A DNA stretch of 51,333 nucleotides from Roseovarius gahaiensis (lineage in GTDB: Bacteria; Pseudomonadota; Alphaproteobacteria; Rhodobacterales; Rhodobacteraceae). Within the stretch, counting starts at the first letter, position 1. Each line of letters opens with the position of its first letter. The notes below the pieces were generated by a model. That model was not told the DNA's origin. It did not search any database and was given only the letters and a program-made list of their open reading frames with translations. The stretch covers positions 1 to 51,333 of the forward strand of contig NZ_JAAORB010000019.1 in NCBI RefSeq assembly GCF_011601345.1, given 5' to 3'. The position numbers and the translations under genes were made by a program. Shown in pieces: positions 1 to 9,087 of the stretch.

Positions 1-2
1 TC

Positions 3-26
3 GAGACCGCCGAGATCGTCGAGTAA
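3..26 (+). CDS. C-terminal end of an unidentified gene (partial)
   Basis: The frame that closes with TAA at 24-26 reads ETAEIVE before the stop, with the GC-rich third positions expected of coding DNA here. A gene-end type repeat follows directly, which supports a gene ending at this point. Seven codons are too few to name the product; the gene starts outside the window. Confidence 0.35.
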   Translation, partial: ETAEIVE

Positions 27-28
27 CA

Positions 29-90
29 GGGGGCGCTGCCCCCGTCGCAGCAAGCTGCGACTCCCCCGGAGTATTTTTGGAACAATGAAA
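29..90 (+). repeat. Rhodobacterales-type gene-end repeat (two hairpins plus conserved tail)
   Basis: Two consecutive perfect hairpins are visible: GGGGGC-gct-GCCCCC at 29-43 and GTCGCAGC-aa-GCTGCGAC at 44-61. A tail reading CCCCCGGAGTATTTTTGG, then AACAATGAAA, ends at 90. From memory this tail recurs after genes in roseobacter genomes. It begins three bases after a stop codon, so it may act in transcript termination or 3'-end stability; the T-run is separated from the second hairpin by about 12 bases, unlike a classical intrinsic terminator. I found no second clear copy in this window. Confidence 0.55.
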
Positions 91-124
91 GCCGGGGCGT
101 AACTGAATAGCAGGGAGACATGAT

Positions 125-1543
125 ATGAGTGATATTCTGGAGCTTGGAGCGGTTGAGCTGCGGGCGCGTCTTGCGGCCGGACAGCTCAGCGCCGAAGCGC
201 TTATGCATGCGACACTGGAGCGGGTCGAACAGGCGAATGGTGTTTTGAACGCCGTTGTGTCGATGAAAGACAGCGATACATTGATGGACGAGGCGCGCGC
301 CGCCGATGCCGCACCCGGCGGCGGGGCGCTTGCGGGCCTGCCGATCTGTGTGAAGGATATGGCCAATGCCAAGGGGTTCCCGACCAGCATGGGATCACCA
401 GCTTTTGCAGACAAGATCGCCGACAAGGATGATTTGTTCGTGTCGCGCATGCGCAAGGCCGGGGCGATCGTGATCGGGAAATCGAACACGCCCGAGTTTG
501 CGCTTGGCAGCCATACGTTCAACACGGTGCATGGCGCGACATGCAACCCTTATGATGTCGGCGTGTCCTGTGGTGGCTCATCGGGGGGGGCGGCGGTTGC
601 GTTGGCGGCGCGCATGGTTTCGATCGCGGACGGGTCGGACATGATGGGCAGCCTGCGCAATCCGGCCGGATGGAACAATGTGTACGGCATGCGGCCCAGT
701 TGGGGCCTTGTTCCGGCAGAACCGGCGGCGGACACCTTCCTGCATCAGATTTCGACCGATGGCCCGATGGCGCGCAGCCCGCAGGATCTTGCGTTGCTTT
801 TGAAGGTCATGGCGGGCCCTGATACGCGACAGCCGCATAGTATGCCGGTGCCCGATCTGGATCTGGCCGGGATAGATCCGGCAGAGGTCAAGATTGGCTG
901 GCTTGGGGATTGGGACGGCGCCTATGCGATGGATGCGGGCATTTTGGAGCTGTGTCAGACCGCCTGCCAGACGCTTGCTGATTTGGGGTGCCGGGTGGAG
1001 CCTGTTCCGGCGCCTTACAGCCGCGAGGCCCTGTGGGACAGTTGGACGACATTGCGAAGCTGGACAATGGCGTCAAAGCTTTCGGCGCTGTTGGAGAACC
1101 CCAAAACGCGCGACCAGATCAAGGCGGACGCCGTTTGGGAAATCGAGCGCGGCCTGGCGATGAAAGCGGTGGATGTTCACAAGGCCAGCGTTGTCCGCTC
1201 GGGGTGGTTTCAGGCAGCGGCTAAGCTGTTTGACAGCTATGATGCCTTGGTTTTGCCGACCGCGCAGGTGTGGCCGTTTCCCATGGACTGGAGTTGGCCG
1301 ACGGAGGTGGCCGGGGTCAAGATGGATACCTATCACCGCTGGATGGAGGCGATGGTGCCGGCCAGTCTGGCGGGGTTGCCCGCATTGGCGATGCCCGCCG
1401 GATTCGGGAGCAATGGCTTGCCCATGGGTATTCAGTTGATCGGTCGAAAAGGCAGCGACCGGCGGCTTTTGAACATTGCCGCCCTGTATCACGAGGCAAC
1501 CCTGTGGCCGCAGAAGACTCCACCGAAATTGGCCGGTGTCTGA
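125..1543 (+). CDS. Amidase signature family hydrolase
   Basis: This 472-residue protein has the layout of the amidase signature family, which hydrolyses carboxamides to acid and ammonia through a Ser-cisSer-Lys triad. The triad is readable as Lys77 (LPICVKD), Ser152 (GGSSGG) and Ser176 (GSDMMGSLR). The usual glycine-rich GSDxGGSxR stretch is GSDMMGSLR here, a subgroup variant. The start at 125 follows a GGGA-type ribosome site at about 112-117. It converges with a cupin regulator and lies near a peptide ABC operon, so the substrate may be an imported amide or peptide derivative; that is inference. It is not obviously GatA: no gatC or gatB is nearby. Confidence 0.88.
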   Translation: MSDILELGAVELRARLAAGQLSAEALMHATLERVEQANGVLNAVVSMKDSDTLMDEARAADAAPGGGALAGLPICVKDMANAKGFPTSMGSPAFADKIADKDDLFVSRMRKAGAIVIGKSNTPEFALGSHTFNTVHGATCNPYDVGVSCGGSSGGAAVALAARMVSIADGSDMMGSLRNPAGWNNVYGMRPSWGLVPAEPAADTFLHQISTDGPMARSPQDLALLLKVMAGPDTRQPHSMPVPDLDLAGIDPAEVKIGWLGDWDGAYAMDAGILELCQTACQTLADLGCRVEPVPAPYSREALWDSWTTLRSWTMASKLSALLENPKTRDQIKADAVWEIERGLAMKAVDVHKASVVRSGWFQAAAKLFDSYDALVLPTAQVWPFPMDWSWPTEVAGVKMDTYHRWMEAMVPASLAGLPALAMPAGFGSNGLPMGIQLIGRKGSDRRLLNIAALYHEATLWPQKTPPKLAGV

Positions 1544-1550
1544 GCGACCC

Positions 1551-2102
1551 TCAGAACGTCGGGGGCGTGTTGGCCCAGAGCACGCGTGTGCGGGTGTTTC
1601 CGGGGTTGCGGTAGGCGTGCTGGCGGCTGGAATTGAAATGAAAGGAGTCGTCTGCGCGCAGGTGATACACGGTATCGTCCAGCGTCAGTTCAAGCTCGCC
1701 TTCCAGAATATACCCCATTTCTTCGCCCACATGCTGAATGTGGTCCTCGCTTGATCCGTTCGGCTCGATGATGTGGATGTTGCACTGCAGGATATGGTCC
1801 TTGGAATGCGGGATGATACGTTCGAGACGGATTCCGGTGCCTCGGCGGACCGGATCAAGATCAATGACCGGGCGTTCCCCCATGCGCGAGACGACCTGTT
1901 CCTTGCCTTTTGTTTCATCGAACAGAAGCCCGATGGTGATATCCAGCGCCTGTGTGATTCGGTGCAGTAGGGCGACAGATGGCTGGGTTTTGTCGTTTTC
2001 GATTTTCGACATATGCCCTTCGGACGTATTGGCCTGTTTTGCCAGTTGTTTCAGGGTCATATTTCGGATTCTGCGCAGCGATTTAATTCGTTCTCCGATC
2101 AT
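1551..2102 (-). CDS. XRE-family transcriptional regulator with C-terminal cupin domain
   Basis: The 183-residue protein has an N-terminal helix-turn-helix of the XRE/Cro type (residues about 5-62; RIRNMTLKQLAKQANTSEGH, then SKIENDKTQPS) and a C-terminal cupin barrel (about 105-175; VGEEMGYILEGELELTLDD). Such two-domain regulators (PuuR/SutR-like) bind a small ligand in the cupin and usually control a neighbouring catabolic or transport operon. It ends 8 bases from the amidase gene tail-to-tail and is divergent from the ABC operon across a 259-base gap, so it probably controls that operon and itself. The ligand is unknown. Confidence 0.9.
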   Translation of the reverse strand: MIGERIKSLRRIRNMTLKQLAKQANTSEGHMSKIENDKTQPSVALLHRITQALDITIGLLFDETKGKEQVVSRMGERPVIDLDPVRRGTGIRLERIIPHSKDHILQCNIHIIEPNGSSEDHIQHVGEEMGYILEGELELTLDDTVYHLRADDSFHFNSSRQHAYRNPGNTRTRVLWANTPPTF

Positions 2103-2200
2103 GTCCCCAACCCTTATTGACCCGTGTTTTACCGGCTCTGTTCTTTCTACCGTCCGATTCGATTGTCAACTGTGCTTTAAAATTAGGCACCTTCAGGCAA

Positions 2201-2220
2201 TTGCGAACAAGTTCGTGCAA
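2201..2220. promoter_or_regulatory. Candidate operator (imperfect palindrome) in the divergent promoter region
   Basis: TTGCGAACAAGTTCGTGCAA contains a perfect GAAC-AA-GTTC core at 2205-2214, flanked by TTGC and (G)TGCAA half-sites. It lies 99 bases upstream of the XRE-cupin start and about 140 bases upstream of the binding-protein gene, where an autoregulatory operator would be expected. Binding by the neighbouring regulator is inference. Confidence 0.35.
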
Positions 2221-2361
2221 GATACTTGCATCGGGCGGCGACCTGCGCTTACGCTTGGCGGTGTCCGCTGTTTCATAGTGCGACCATGAAAATGAATAAT
2301 AGCCAGCGGTCGCGACAGTGCTTGAGTCGTCCTGCCGGGAAGCAAACACAGGGAGCCACAA

Positions 2362-3975
2362 ATGCCTATGACTGCATTTGCAAATGTATTGAAGAAATCC
2401 GCCCGCCATGCCGTGCTGTCCGCGCCGATTGCGGTTGCGGGTCTGATGGCGGCCACAGCGCCGGCCACTGCGGAATCCGTGCTGAAGATCGTGCCGCATG
2501 CCGACCTACGCAACGTCGACCCGATCTGGACAACCGCGTATATCACGCGAAACCATGGGTATCTGGTGTTCGACACGCTTTTCGCGCTGGACGAAAACCT
2601 AGAGGTTCAGCCGCAGATGGCCGCCGGTCACGAGGTCAGTGAAGACGGCCTGACGTATACCATCACGCTGCGCGACGGGCTGTCTTTCCATGATGGATCC
2701 TCCGTGACGGCCGAAGATGTCGTGGCGTCGCTCAAGCGGTGGGGTGCGCGTGACGGGATGGGCCAGAAGCTGATGGGTGTCACCGCCAGCCTTGAAGCCG
2801 CGGACGACAAGACCGTCGTTCTGACGCTGAGCGAATCCTATGGTCTGGTGCTGCAGTCACTGGGCAAGATTTCGTCCAACGTGCCGTTCATCATGCCCAA
2901 GCGTCTGGCCGATACCGACCCGAACGCGCAGGTCGAGGAAATCATCGGCTCGGGGCCGTTCAAGTTCGTTGCTGACGAATGGCAGCCGGGCAACCAAGTG
3001 GTTTACGAAAAATTCGATGAGTACGTGCCCCGTGAAGAGCCAGCAAGTTATGCTGCGGGTGGCAAGGTGGCAAAAGTGGACCGCGTTGAGTGGCGCTATA
3101 TCCCCGATGCCGCAACGGCAAGCCAAGCCTTGCTGGCCGGTGAGGTGGATTATTACGAACAACCCGCCGTCGACCTGCTGCCAATGATTCAATCGGACCC
3201 GTCGATCAACGTCGAAACCGTTGACCCGCTTGGCACCCAAGGCGTCATCCGCTTCAACTTCAAATATCCGCCGTTCGACGACAAAAAGGCCCGTCAGGCC
3301 GCGCTGTGGGCGGTGGAACAGGCTGACTACATGTATTCGATCATGGGCGACCCGGCCTATTTCGAAGAGTTCTGCGGCGCTTATTTCATGTGCGGCGGAC
3401 CGTATGAAACCGATGTCGGCAGCGAAGCCCTGCGCGAAAAGGACATCGAAAAAGCCAAGGCCCTGCTGGCAGAGTCCGGCTATGACGGGCGCGAGGTGCT
3501 GATCCTTGACCCGACGGATATTCCGGTCGCGCATGGGCAGTCTTTGGTGACAGCGCAGGCGCTGCGCGAAATCGGCATGAACGTGAAGCTGGTGGCGATG
3601 GACTGGGCCACAATGACGTCGCGTCGGGCCGTTCGTGAGGCCCCGGAGGATGGTGGCTGGAACATCTTCCCAACTTGGTGGCTGGCCGCTGACCAGTTGA
3701 ACCCGGTGACCAACATCTCGGTTGCGGCGTCCGGCGATACCGCATGGTTTGGCTGGCCTGAAAACCAGAAAATCGAAGATTTGCGCAACGCTTTCGCCAA
3801 GGAAACCGATGCGGACAAGCAGATGGAGATCGTTGAGGAATTGCAGGCCGAACTTTATGATTTCGTGCCCTACATTCCGACCGGCCAATACTATCAGCCG
3901 ACGGCATTCCGCGACAACGTGGAGGGCGTGCTAGAGGCTCCGGTTCCGTTCTTCTGGAACATCTCGGTCGAGTAA
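2362..3975 (+). CDS. ABC transporter substrate-binding protein, peptide/opine family (SBP_bac_5)
   Basis: This 537-residue protein is the periplasmic receptor of a dipeptide/oligopeptide-type importer. A signal peptide spans about residues 1-38 (hydrophobic SAPIAVAGLMAA, probable cleavage after ATA). Family hallmarks follow: NVDPIWTTAY, GLTYTITLRDGLSFHDG and VTAEDVVASLKRW. The length is normal for family 5 receptors. It heads a five-gene transporter operon and is separated from the permease gene by a strong hairpin. A GGGAG ribosome site supports the ATG at 2362; an in-frame ATG at 2368 is possible. The ligand cannot be read from sequence; the linked amidase and M20 hydrolase suggest peptides or amidated compounds. 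Confidence 0.92.
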   Translation: MPMTAFANVLKKSARHAVLSAPIAVAGLMAATAPATAESVLKIVPHADLRNVDPIWTTAYITRNHGYLVFDTLFALDENLEVQPQMAAGHEVSEDGLTYTITLRDGLSFHDGSSVTAEDVVASLKRWGARDGMGQKLMGVTASLEAADDKTVVLTLSESYGLVLQSLGKISSNVPFIMPKRLADTDPNAQVEEIIGSGPFKFVADEWQPGNQVVYEKFDEYVPREEPASYAAGGKVAKVDRVEWRYIPDAATASQALLAGEVDYYEQPAVDLLPMIQSDPSINVETVDPLGTQGVIRFNFKYPPFDDKKARQAALWAVEQADYMYSIMGDPAYFEEFCGAYFMCGGPYETDVGSEALREKDIEKAKALLAESGYDGREVLILDPTDIPVAHGQSLVTAQALREIGMNVKLVAMDWATMTSRRAVREAPEDGGWNIFPTWWLAADQLNPVTNISVAASGDTAWFGWPENQKIEDLRNAFAKETDADKQMEIVEELQAELYDFVPYIPTGQYYQPTAFRDNVEGVLEAPVPFFWNISVE

Positions 3976-3989
3976 TCGTCCTTTGATCA

Positions 3990-4016
3990 GGCAGCGCGCG
4001 TCATCCGCGCGCTGCC
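3990..4016 (+). promoter_or_regulatory. Intercistronic hairpin between binding-protein and permease genes
   Basis: A perfect 10-base-pair stem (GGCAGCGCGC / GCGCGCTGCC) with a 7-base loop starts 15 bases after the binding-protein stop codon. There is no T-run after it. In many ABC operons such hairpins stabilise the upstream receptor mRNA or attenuate transcription, giving more receptor than permease; that role here is inferred from position. Confidence 0.6.
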
Positions 4017-4041
4017 GCCCCATCCATAAGGTAAGCCGGGC

Positions 4042-4983
4042 ATGTATGCATATATCATTCGTCGACTAATCGCGACCATCCCGATCATGGCGATCGTGGC
4101 GGTGTTCGTGTTTATGTTGTTGCACCTCAGTCCGGGCGATCCGGCGGCGATCATCGCGGGTGACTTCGCCACAGAAGACCAGATCATCAAGATCCGCGAA
4201 CAACTGGGCCTAAACGATCCGCTTTATATTCAGTTTGGCAGCTGGTTGGTCAATTTGCTGCAAGGGGATATGGGGCAATCCATTTATTCCGGCCTGCCTG
4301 TGACCAAGCTGATCGGTCAGCGGATTGAGCCGACACTGATGCTGACGCTGTGCACCATGGTGATTGCTATCACCATGGCTATACCGCTTGGCGTGATTGC
4401 TGCATGGAAAGTCGGGACATGGATCGACCGCATGGTTATGACGCTGGCGGTCTTTGGGTTCTCTGTTCCGGTTTTCGTGATTGGTTACCTGCTGATCCTC
4501 GGGGGGTCTCGGACGCTTGGGTGGTTCCCGGTTCAGGGCTATACCAGCATTTTTGAAAGCGTTCCGGGGTTCTTGTCGCATATCACTTTGCCGGCCCTGA
4601 CATTGGGCGCGGTTTACATGGCGCTGATCGCGCGCATGACCCGCGCCACGATGCTGGAAGTCTTGAACGAGGATTACGTGCGCACCGCCTACGCCAAGGG
4701 ATTGGCGACGCGCAAGGTTCTGGTCAAACATGCGCTCAAGAACGCGATGGTGCCGATCAGCACCACGATCGGTCTGGGGGTTGCCCTGCTGATCGGTGGT
4801 GTGGTCGTGACCGAAAGCGTGTTTGCCATTCCGGGCCTTGGGCGGCTGACGGTCGATGCGGTTCTGCGCACCGACTATCCGGTGATCCAGGGTGTTATCC
4901 TCGTGTTTTCATTCACCTATGTCCTGCTGAACCTGCTGATCGACCTAAGCTATGTGCTGTTCGATCCGCGTATCCGGTACTGA
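4042..4983 (+). CDS. ABC transporter permease, DppB/OppB type
   Basis: The 313-residue protein is an integral membrane subunit of a peptide-type importer. It starts with the family N-terminus (MYAYIIRRLIATIPIMAIVA; first membrane helix), followed by a periplasmic stretch with SPGDPA and about five further helices. The cytoplasmic coupling (EAA-like) loop is seen around residues 208-240 (DYVRTAYAKGLATRKVLVKH). Length fits DppB. It is the second gene of the operon, 66 bases after the receptor gene, with only 34 bases to the next permease. Confidence 0.93.
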   Translation: MYAYIIRRLIATIPIMAIVAVFVFMLLHLSPGDPAAIIAGDFATEDQIIKIREQLGLNDPLYIQFGSWLVNLLQGDMGQSIYSGLPVTKLIGQRIEPTLMLTLCTMVIAITMAIPLGVIAAWKVGTWIDRMVMTLAVFGFSVPVFVIGYLLILGGSRTLGWFPVQGYTSIFESVPGFLSHITLPALTLGAVYMALIARMTRATMLEVLNEDYVRTAYAKGLATRKVLVKHALKNAMVPISTTIGLGVALLIGGVVVTESVFAIPGLGRLTVDAVLRTDYPVIQGVILVFSFTYVLLNLLIDLSYVLFDPRIRY

Positions 4984-5017
4984 GCCGGCAAGCCAGAAAT
5001 CCAAGGATAAAAATCCC

Positions 5018-5902
5018 ATGAGTTTGCATGTGCAAGAACTGTCCTTTGGTGCGCGCCTGAAGCATCGCGCACGGGTCGTTGCCGAGTCTTTCAAGCGCAA
5101 CCCGACCATGCTGTTCGGGGTGGTCGTTCTGTTGCTGATGGCGGTGCTGGCGTTTCTCGCGCCGTGGCTGGGCCTGCCCGAGCCGATGCAACAATCGCCG
5201 CGTGATCGTCTGCAACCGCCATCTCCCGATGCGCTGTTCGGCACCGATATGTATGGGCGGGATTTGTTCAGCCGGGTTTTGCATGGCGGGCAGGTTTCGC
5301 TGGTTGTCGGGTTGACGGTGGCGACCTTGGCCACGTCCTTTGGTCTTGCCATCGGGTTGGTGTCGGGGTTCGTGCGGAGCGTCGATGCGGTGATCATGCG
5401 GCTTATGGATGCGCTGATGTCCATTCCGTCGATCCTGCTGGCCATCGCCTTGGTGGCGCTGTGGGGCAGCAGCGTGCCCAACGTGATCCTGGCCCTGACC
5501 ATTCCGGAAATTCCGCGTGTTGTGCGCTTGGTTCGGTCGGTCGTGCTGATGCTGCGCGACCAGCTATATGTGCAGGCGGCGATTGCCTGCGGCACCTCGA
5601 CCCCACGTATCCTGATCCGGCATATCCTGCCGAACACCATTCCGCCGCTGATCGTGCAGGCCACATATATTTGCGCGCAGGCGGTGATTTTCGAGGCTTA
5701 CCTGAGCTTTGTCGGCGCAGGGACGCCGCCAGAAATCCCAAGCTGGGGCAACATCATGGCCGAGGGGCGCATGTTCTTTTTCCAATCGGTCGGGATCATC
5801 CTGTATCCGGGCGCGTTTCTTGCCCTGACGGTTTTCGCGATCAATACGTTCGGGGACGGTCTGCGCGACTCTCTTGATCCCCGCATGCAAAGGAGGGTCT
5901 GA
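5018..5902 (+). CDS. ABC transporter permease, DppC/OppC type
   Basis: This 294-residue subunit pairs with the preceding DppB-type permease. It shows the DppC N-terminus (RNPTMLFGVVVLLLMAVLAF), the conserved LFGTDMYGRDLFSRVLHG after helix one, and the coupling loop YVQAAIACGTSTPRILIRH. An open frame exists from 4952, but the ATG at 5018 is preferred because AAGGA precedes it and the earlier codons overlap the previous gene. The stop at 5902 lies four bases before the next start. Confidence 0.92.
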   Translation: MSLHVQELSFGARLKHRARVVAESFKRNPTMLFGVVVLLLMAVLAFLAPWLGLPEPMQQSPRDRLQPPSPDALFGTDMYGRDLFSRVLHGGQVSLVVGLTVATLATSFGLAIGLVSGFVRSVDAVIMRLMDALMSIPSILLAIALVALWGSSVPNVILALTIPEIPRVVRLVRSVVLMLRDQLYVQAAIACGTSTPRILIRHILPNTIPPLIVQATYICAQAVIFEAYLSFVGAGTPPEIPSWGNIMAEGRMFFFQSVGIILYPGAFLALTVFAINTFGDGLRDSLDPRMQRRV

Positions 5903-5906
5903 CAAG

Positions 5907-6959
5907 ATGACCGAAGACACTGTTCTTCTGGATCGCGGCCCGTCCGCAGATGCCGGAACTGACCCCGTGCTTCAGGTGGAAGACCTGCGCACCTATTTCG
6001 ATACCCGCGATGGCGTCGTAAAGGCGGTTGACGGGCTGGATTTTTCGGTTCGACCGGGTGAAATCCTCGGTGTGGTTGGGGAATCCGGGTGCGGGAAATC
6101 CATCACCTCGCTGTCGGTCATGCAACTATTGCCGCGCCCGCCTGCGCGATTTGCCTCGGGGCGGATCATGTTCAAAGGCCGCGATCTTTTGCAGGCCAGC
6201 GAAGACGAGATGCGTCGTTTGCGCGGCAACGAGATCTCGATGATCTTTCAGGACCCGATGTCGTCGCTGAACCCTGTGCTGAGCATTGGGGACCAGCTGA
6301 CCGAGGCAATTATACTGCATCAGGGGCTGTCCTCGAAACAGGCGATGGACCATGCCATCGAGATGCTGGACCTTGTACACATCCCCGAGCCACGCCGCCG
6401 CCTGAAGGAATATCCGCACCAGTTGTCGGGCGGGATGCGGCAGCGGGTGATGATCGCCATGGCGCTGTCGTGTAACCCTTCGGTGCTGATCGCGGACGAG
6501 CCGACAACCGCGCTGGACGTGACCATTCAGGCGCAGATCCTCGCGCTGATGGAGGAAATCCGCGACAAGCTGAAAACCGCGATCATCCTGATCACGCACG
6601 ATCTGGGCGTGGTGGCCGAAATGGCTGACCGGGTTTTGGTTATGTATGCCGGGCGCAAGGTGGAAGAGGCGGATGTTGTCGAAATCTTCGAACGTCCCCA
6701 GCATCCCTATACGCGCGGGCTGATGCGGTCGGTGCCGCGGCTGACGACCGATTTTTCCGAAGCGCGCGAGCAAAGGCTATCGGAAATCCCCGGCATCGTT
6801 CCGGCCCTGACCAACCTGCCGAAGGGCTGCACCTTCGCCGAGCGTTGCGCCTTTGCAACAGACCGGTGCCGTGCAGAATATCCCGCCATTGAGCCCAAGA
6901 AGCCCGACCACGTTGCTGCGTGCTGGGAAAGTGCAAACCTGCCGGACTGGACCCTATGA
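5907..6959 (+). CDS. ABC transporter ATP-binding protein, DppD/OppD type
   Basis: The 350-residue ATPase energises peptide import. Visible are Walker A GESGCGKS, the Q-loop ([10 protein letters not shown]), the signature LSGGMRQR, Walker B ([11 protein letters not shown]), the switch His (ITHDLG) and the C-terminal oligopeptide-transporter extension with a cysteine cluster ([15 protein letters not shown]) typical of iron-sulfur or disulfide-bearing DppD/OppD. The start at 5907 follows an ideal AGGAGG at 5891-5896. The stop overlaps the next start as ATGA. Confidence 0.94.
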   Translation: MTEDTVLLDRGPSADAGTDPVLQVEDLRTYFDTRDGVVKAVDGLDFSVRPGEILGVVGESGCGKSITSLSVMQLLPRPPARFASGRIMFKGRDLLQASEDEMRRLRGNEISMIFQDPMSSLNPVLSIGDQLTEAIILHQGLSSKQAMDHAIEMLDLVHIPEPRRRLKEYPHQLSGGMRQRVMIAMALSCNPSVLIADEPTTALDVTIQAQILALMEEIRDKLKTAIILITHDLGVVAEMADRVLVMYAGRKVEEADVVEIFERPQHPYTRGLMRSVPRLTTDFSEAREQRLSEIPGIVPALTNLPKGCTFAERCAFATDRCRAEYPAIEPKKPDHVAACWESANLPDWTL

Positions 6960-7933
6960 CCGAGACATCAGAGACACCGCTTCTTGAAGTCAAGAACCTG
7001 ACAAAGCACTTCCCGATCCGTGGGGGGCTGCGGAACCGCGAGCAGGCGCGCGTCTATGCCGTGGACGGTGTTTCGTTCTCGGTTCACGCGGGCGAAACCC
7101 TTGGGATCGTGGGGGAATCGGGCTGTGGTAAATCCACGACGGGCAAGGCAATTCTGCGTCTTGAGGATCCGACCAGCGGACAGATTTTGCTAAAAGGCAA
7201 TGATATCACCCATATCTCTCGCCGGGAAATGCACCCGTATCGCCAGCAGATGCAGGTCATCTTTCAAGACCCTTACGCATCGCTTAATCAAAGGCTGCGG
7301 GCGGGCGAGATCGTGGGGGAGCCCTTGGGCAATTATGGCAACCTGACCCCGACAGAGCGCCGTGAAAAGGTGGCTGACCTGTTTGCGCGGGTTGGCTTGC
7401 GTCAGGACGCGATGCACCGGTTCCCCTATGAATTCTCGGGCGGGCAGCGCCAGAGGCTGGGGATCGCGCGGGCGCTGGCCCTGAACCCCGAGATTATCAT
7501 CGCCGACGAGCCGGTTTCGGCGCTGGACGTATCGGTGCAGGCGCAGGTCGTGAACCTGATGATGGACCTGCAAGAGGAGCTGGGCCTGTCCTATTTGTTC
7601 ATTGCCCATGATCTGGCCATCGTTCAGCATATCAGCCACCGGATTGGCGTGATGTATCTGGGCAAGCTGGTCGAGATCACGGACAAGCAAAGCCTGTTCC
7701 GCTCGCCCCAGCACCCTTATACCGAGGCGCTGCTTGAATCTGTGCCCATTCCCGACCCACGCAAGCGCAAGGCGCGCAAGGTGCTCAAGGGGGATGTGCC
7801 AAGCCCGCTGAAGCCGCCCAAGGGCTGCAATTTCAATACCCGCTGTCCCTTTGCCGTGGACCGTTGTTTCAAAGAAGAGCCCGAGCTGCGCGAGGTCGCG
7901 CCGGGGCACATGGCCGCGTGCCATCTTCGCTGA
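6956..7933 (+). CDS. ABC transporter ATP-binding protein, DppF/OppF type
   Basis: This 325-residue ATPase is the partner of the DppD-type subunit. It has Walker [10 protein letters not shown], the Q-loop FQDPYASLNQR, the signature FSGGQRQR, Walker B (IIADEPVSALD) and IAHDLA with the switch His. The C-terminal extension repeats the cysteine motif (GCNFNTRCPFAVDRC). The ATG at 6956 overlaps the previous stop by four bases, which points to translational coupling and 1:1 synthesis; codons upstream of it in the same frame are not needed. Confidence 0.94.
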   Translation: MTETSETPLLEVKNLTKHFPIRGGLRNREQARVYAVDGVSFSVHAGETLGIVGESGCGKSTTGKAILRLEDPTSGQILLKGNDITHISRREMHPYRQQMQVIFQDPYASLNQRLRAGEIVGEPLGNYGNLTPTERREKVADLFARVGLRQDAMHRFPYEFSGGQRQRLGIARALALNPEIIIADEPVSALDVSVQAQVVNLMMDLQEELGLSYLFIAHDLAIVQHISHRIGVMYLGKLVEITDKQSLFRSPQHPYTEALLESVPIPDPRKRKARKVLKGDVPSPLKPPKGCNFNTRCPFAVDRCFKEEPELREVAPGHMAACHLR

Positions 7934-7954
7934 CCCATCTTGCCGGAGACCAAA

Positions 7955-9085
7955 ATGACTGACCTGACCGGACTGGACCTGACCCGCAAACTGATCGCCT
8001 TCAACACGATCAGCCCACCGGGCGACGAGGCCGAATGCGCGCGTTTTATCGCGGACCTGCTGGAAACTGCGGGGTTTCAGATCGCATGGCATGATTGGCA
8101 GCCGAACCGGCCCAACCTGATCGCGACGCTGCCTGCGACCGAAGAGATGGCACGCGGTGCGATTGTCTATTCAGGGCATCTGGATACCGTGCCGCTGGGG
8201 CAGGTGGACTGGAGCGAAGATCCTTTTGCGGGCGAGATCAAGGATGGCCGCATGTATGGCCGTGGGACATCGGATATGAAAAGCGGTGTGGCGGGTTGTA
8301 TCATGGCCGGGCTTGCACTGGCGCAAGAGCCGGTACGCCGCGCCGAGGTTAAGCTGATCTTCAGTGCCGGGGAGGAAACCGGCTGCGAGGGTGTGCTGGC
8401 GCTGGCCGAACACCCGGATCTGTTGGGCACCTGCGATGCGCTGGTCGTTGCCGAACCCACCGACAACCGCCCGTTCATCGGGCACAAGGGCGCTTTGTGG
8501 ATGTCTCTTGTCCACAAGGGGGTCACGGCGCATGGGTCGATGCCGGAAAAGGGAAAAAATGCCATTTTCGCCGCCTGTGCCTCGATCGACGTGCTGCGCG
8601 GGTTCGATTTCGGCGTCGAGGCGCATCCTGTCATGGGCGGCCCGTCGTTGAATGTCGGCAACATGAGCGCGGGCCTGAATATCAACTCGGTCCCCGATCT
8701 GGCGCGTGTCGGCGTCGATATCCGCTCGACCGTGGGGCAGAGCAATGCGCAGATCAAGGCGCAACTTGGCGCGCTTTTGGGTGACGATGTGGATATCGAG
8801 CCTATGACCGATATGGATCATGTCTATACGGACCCTGATCACCCGTGGATGCAGCAGGCGTTTTCCGTTGTAGAAGAGGTGACAGGCCAGCGGCCCGAAG
8901 TCGGGACGGCCACGTATTTCACCGATGCCTCGGTTCTCAAACCCGCCATGGGTGACCCTGCGACGTTGATCATTGGGCCGGGCGCAATGGCGATGGCGCA
9001 TCAGACGGACGAATATTTTGAAACCGCGCTGATGGACCCATGTGTCGAGGTCTTCACCCGTCTGGGCCGACTGCATATCATGTGA
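7955..9085 (+). CDS. M20 family metallohydrolase (ArgE/DapE/carboxypeptidase-like)
   Basis: The 376-residue enzyme has all marks of the two-zinc M20 family: SGHLDTVP (His ligand and Asp), GRGTSDMKSG (bridging Asp), SAGEETG (catalytic Glu and ligand Glu), VAEPTD and the late AMAHQTDEY (last His ligand). Residues about 170-280 form the inserted dimerisation domain. Members remove N-acyl groups from amino acids or cleave peptides. The gene follows the ABC ATPase by 21 bases with a GGAG ribosome site, so it probably processes the imported substrate in the cytoplasm. True acetylornithine deacetylase is less likely because no arginine genes are near. Confidence 0.88.
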   Translation: MTDLTGLDLTRKLIAFNTISPPGDEAECARFIADLLETAGFQIAWHDWQPNRPNLIATLPATEEMARGAIVYSGHLDTVPLGQVDWSEDPFAGEIKDGRMYGRGTSDMKSGVAGCIMAGLALAQEPVRRAEVKLIFSAGEETGCEGVLALAEHPDLLGTCDALVVAEPTDNRPFIGHKGALWMSLVHKGVTAHGSMPEKGKNAIFAACASIDVLRGFDFGVEAHPVMGGPSLNVGNMSAGLNINSVPDLARVGVDIRSTVGQSNAQIKAQLGALLGDDVDIEPMTDMDHVYTDPDHPWMQQAFSVVEEVTGQRPEVGTATYFTDASVLKPAMGDPATLIIGPGAMAMAHQTDEYFETALMDPCVEVFTRLGRLHIM

Positions 9086-9087
9086 GA

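Noticed and set aside
120..128. Two-codon upstream frame ATG ATA TGA overlapping the amidase start
   Set aside because: Too short to distinguish from chance; no supporting evidence for translational control.
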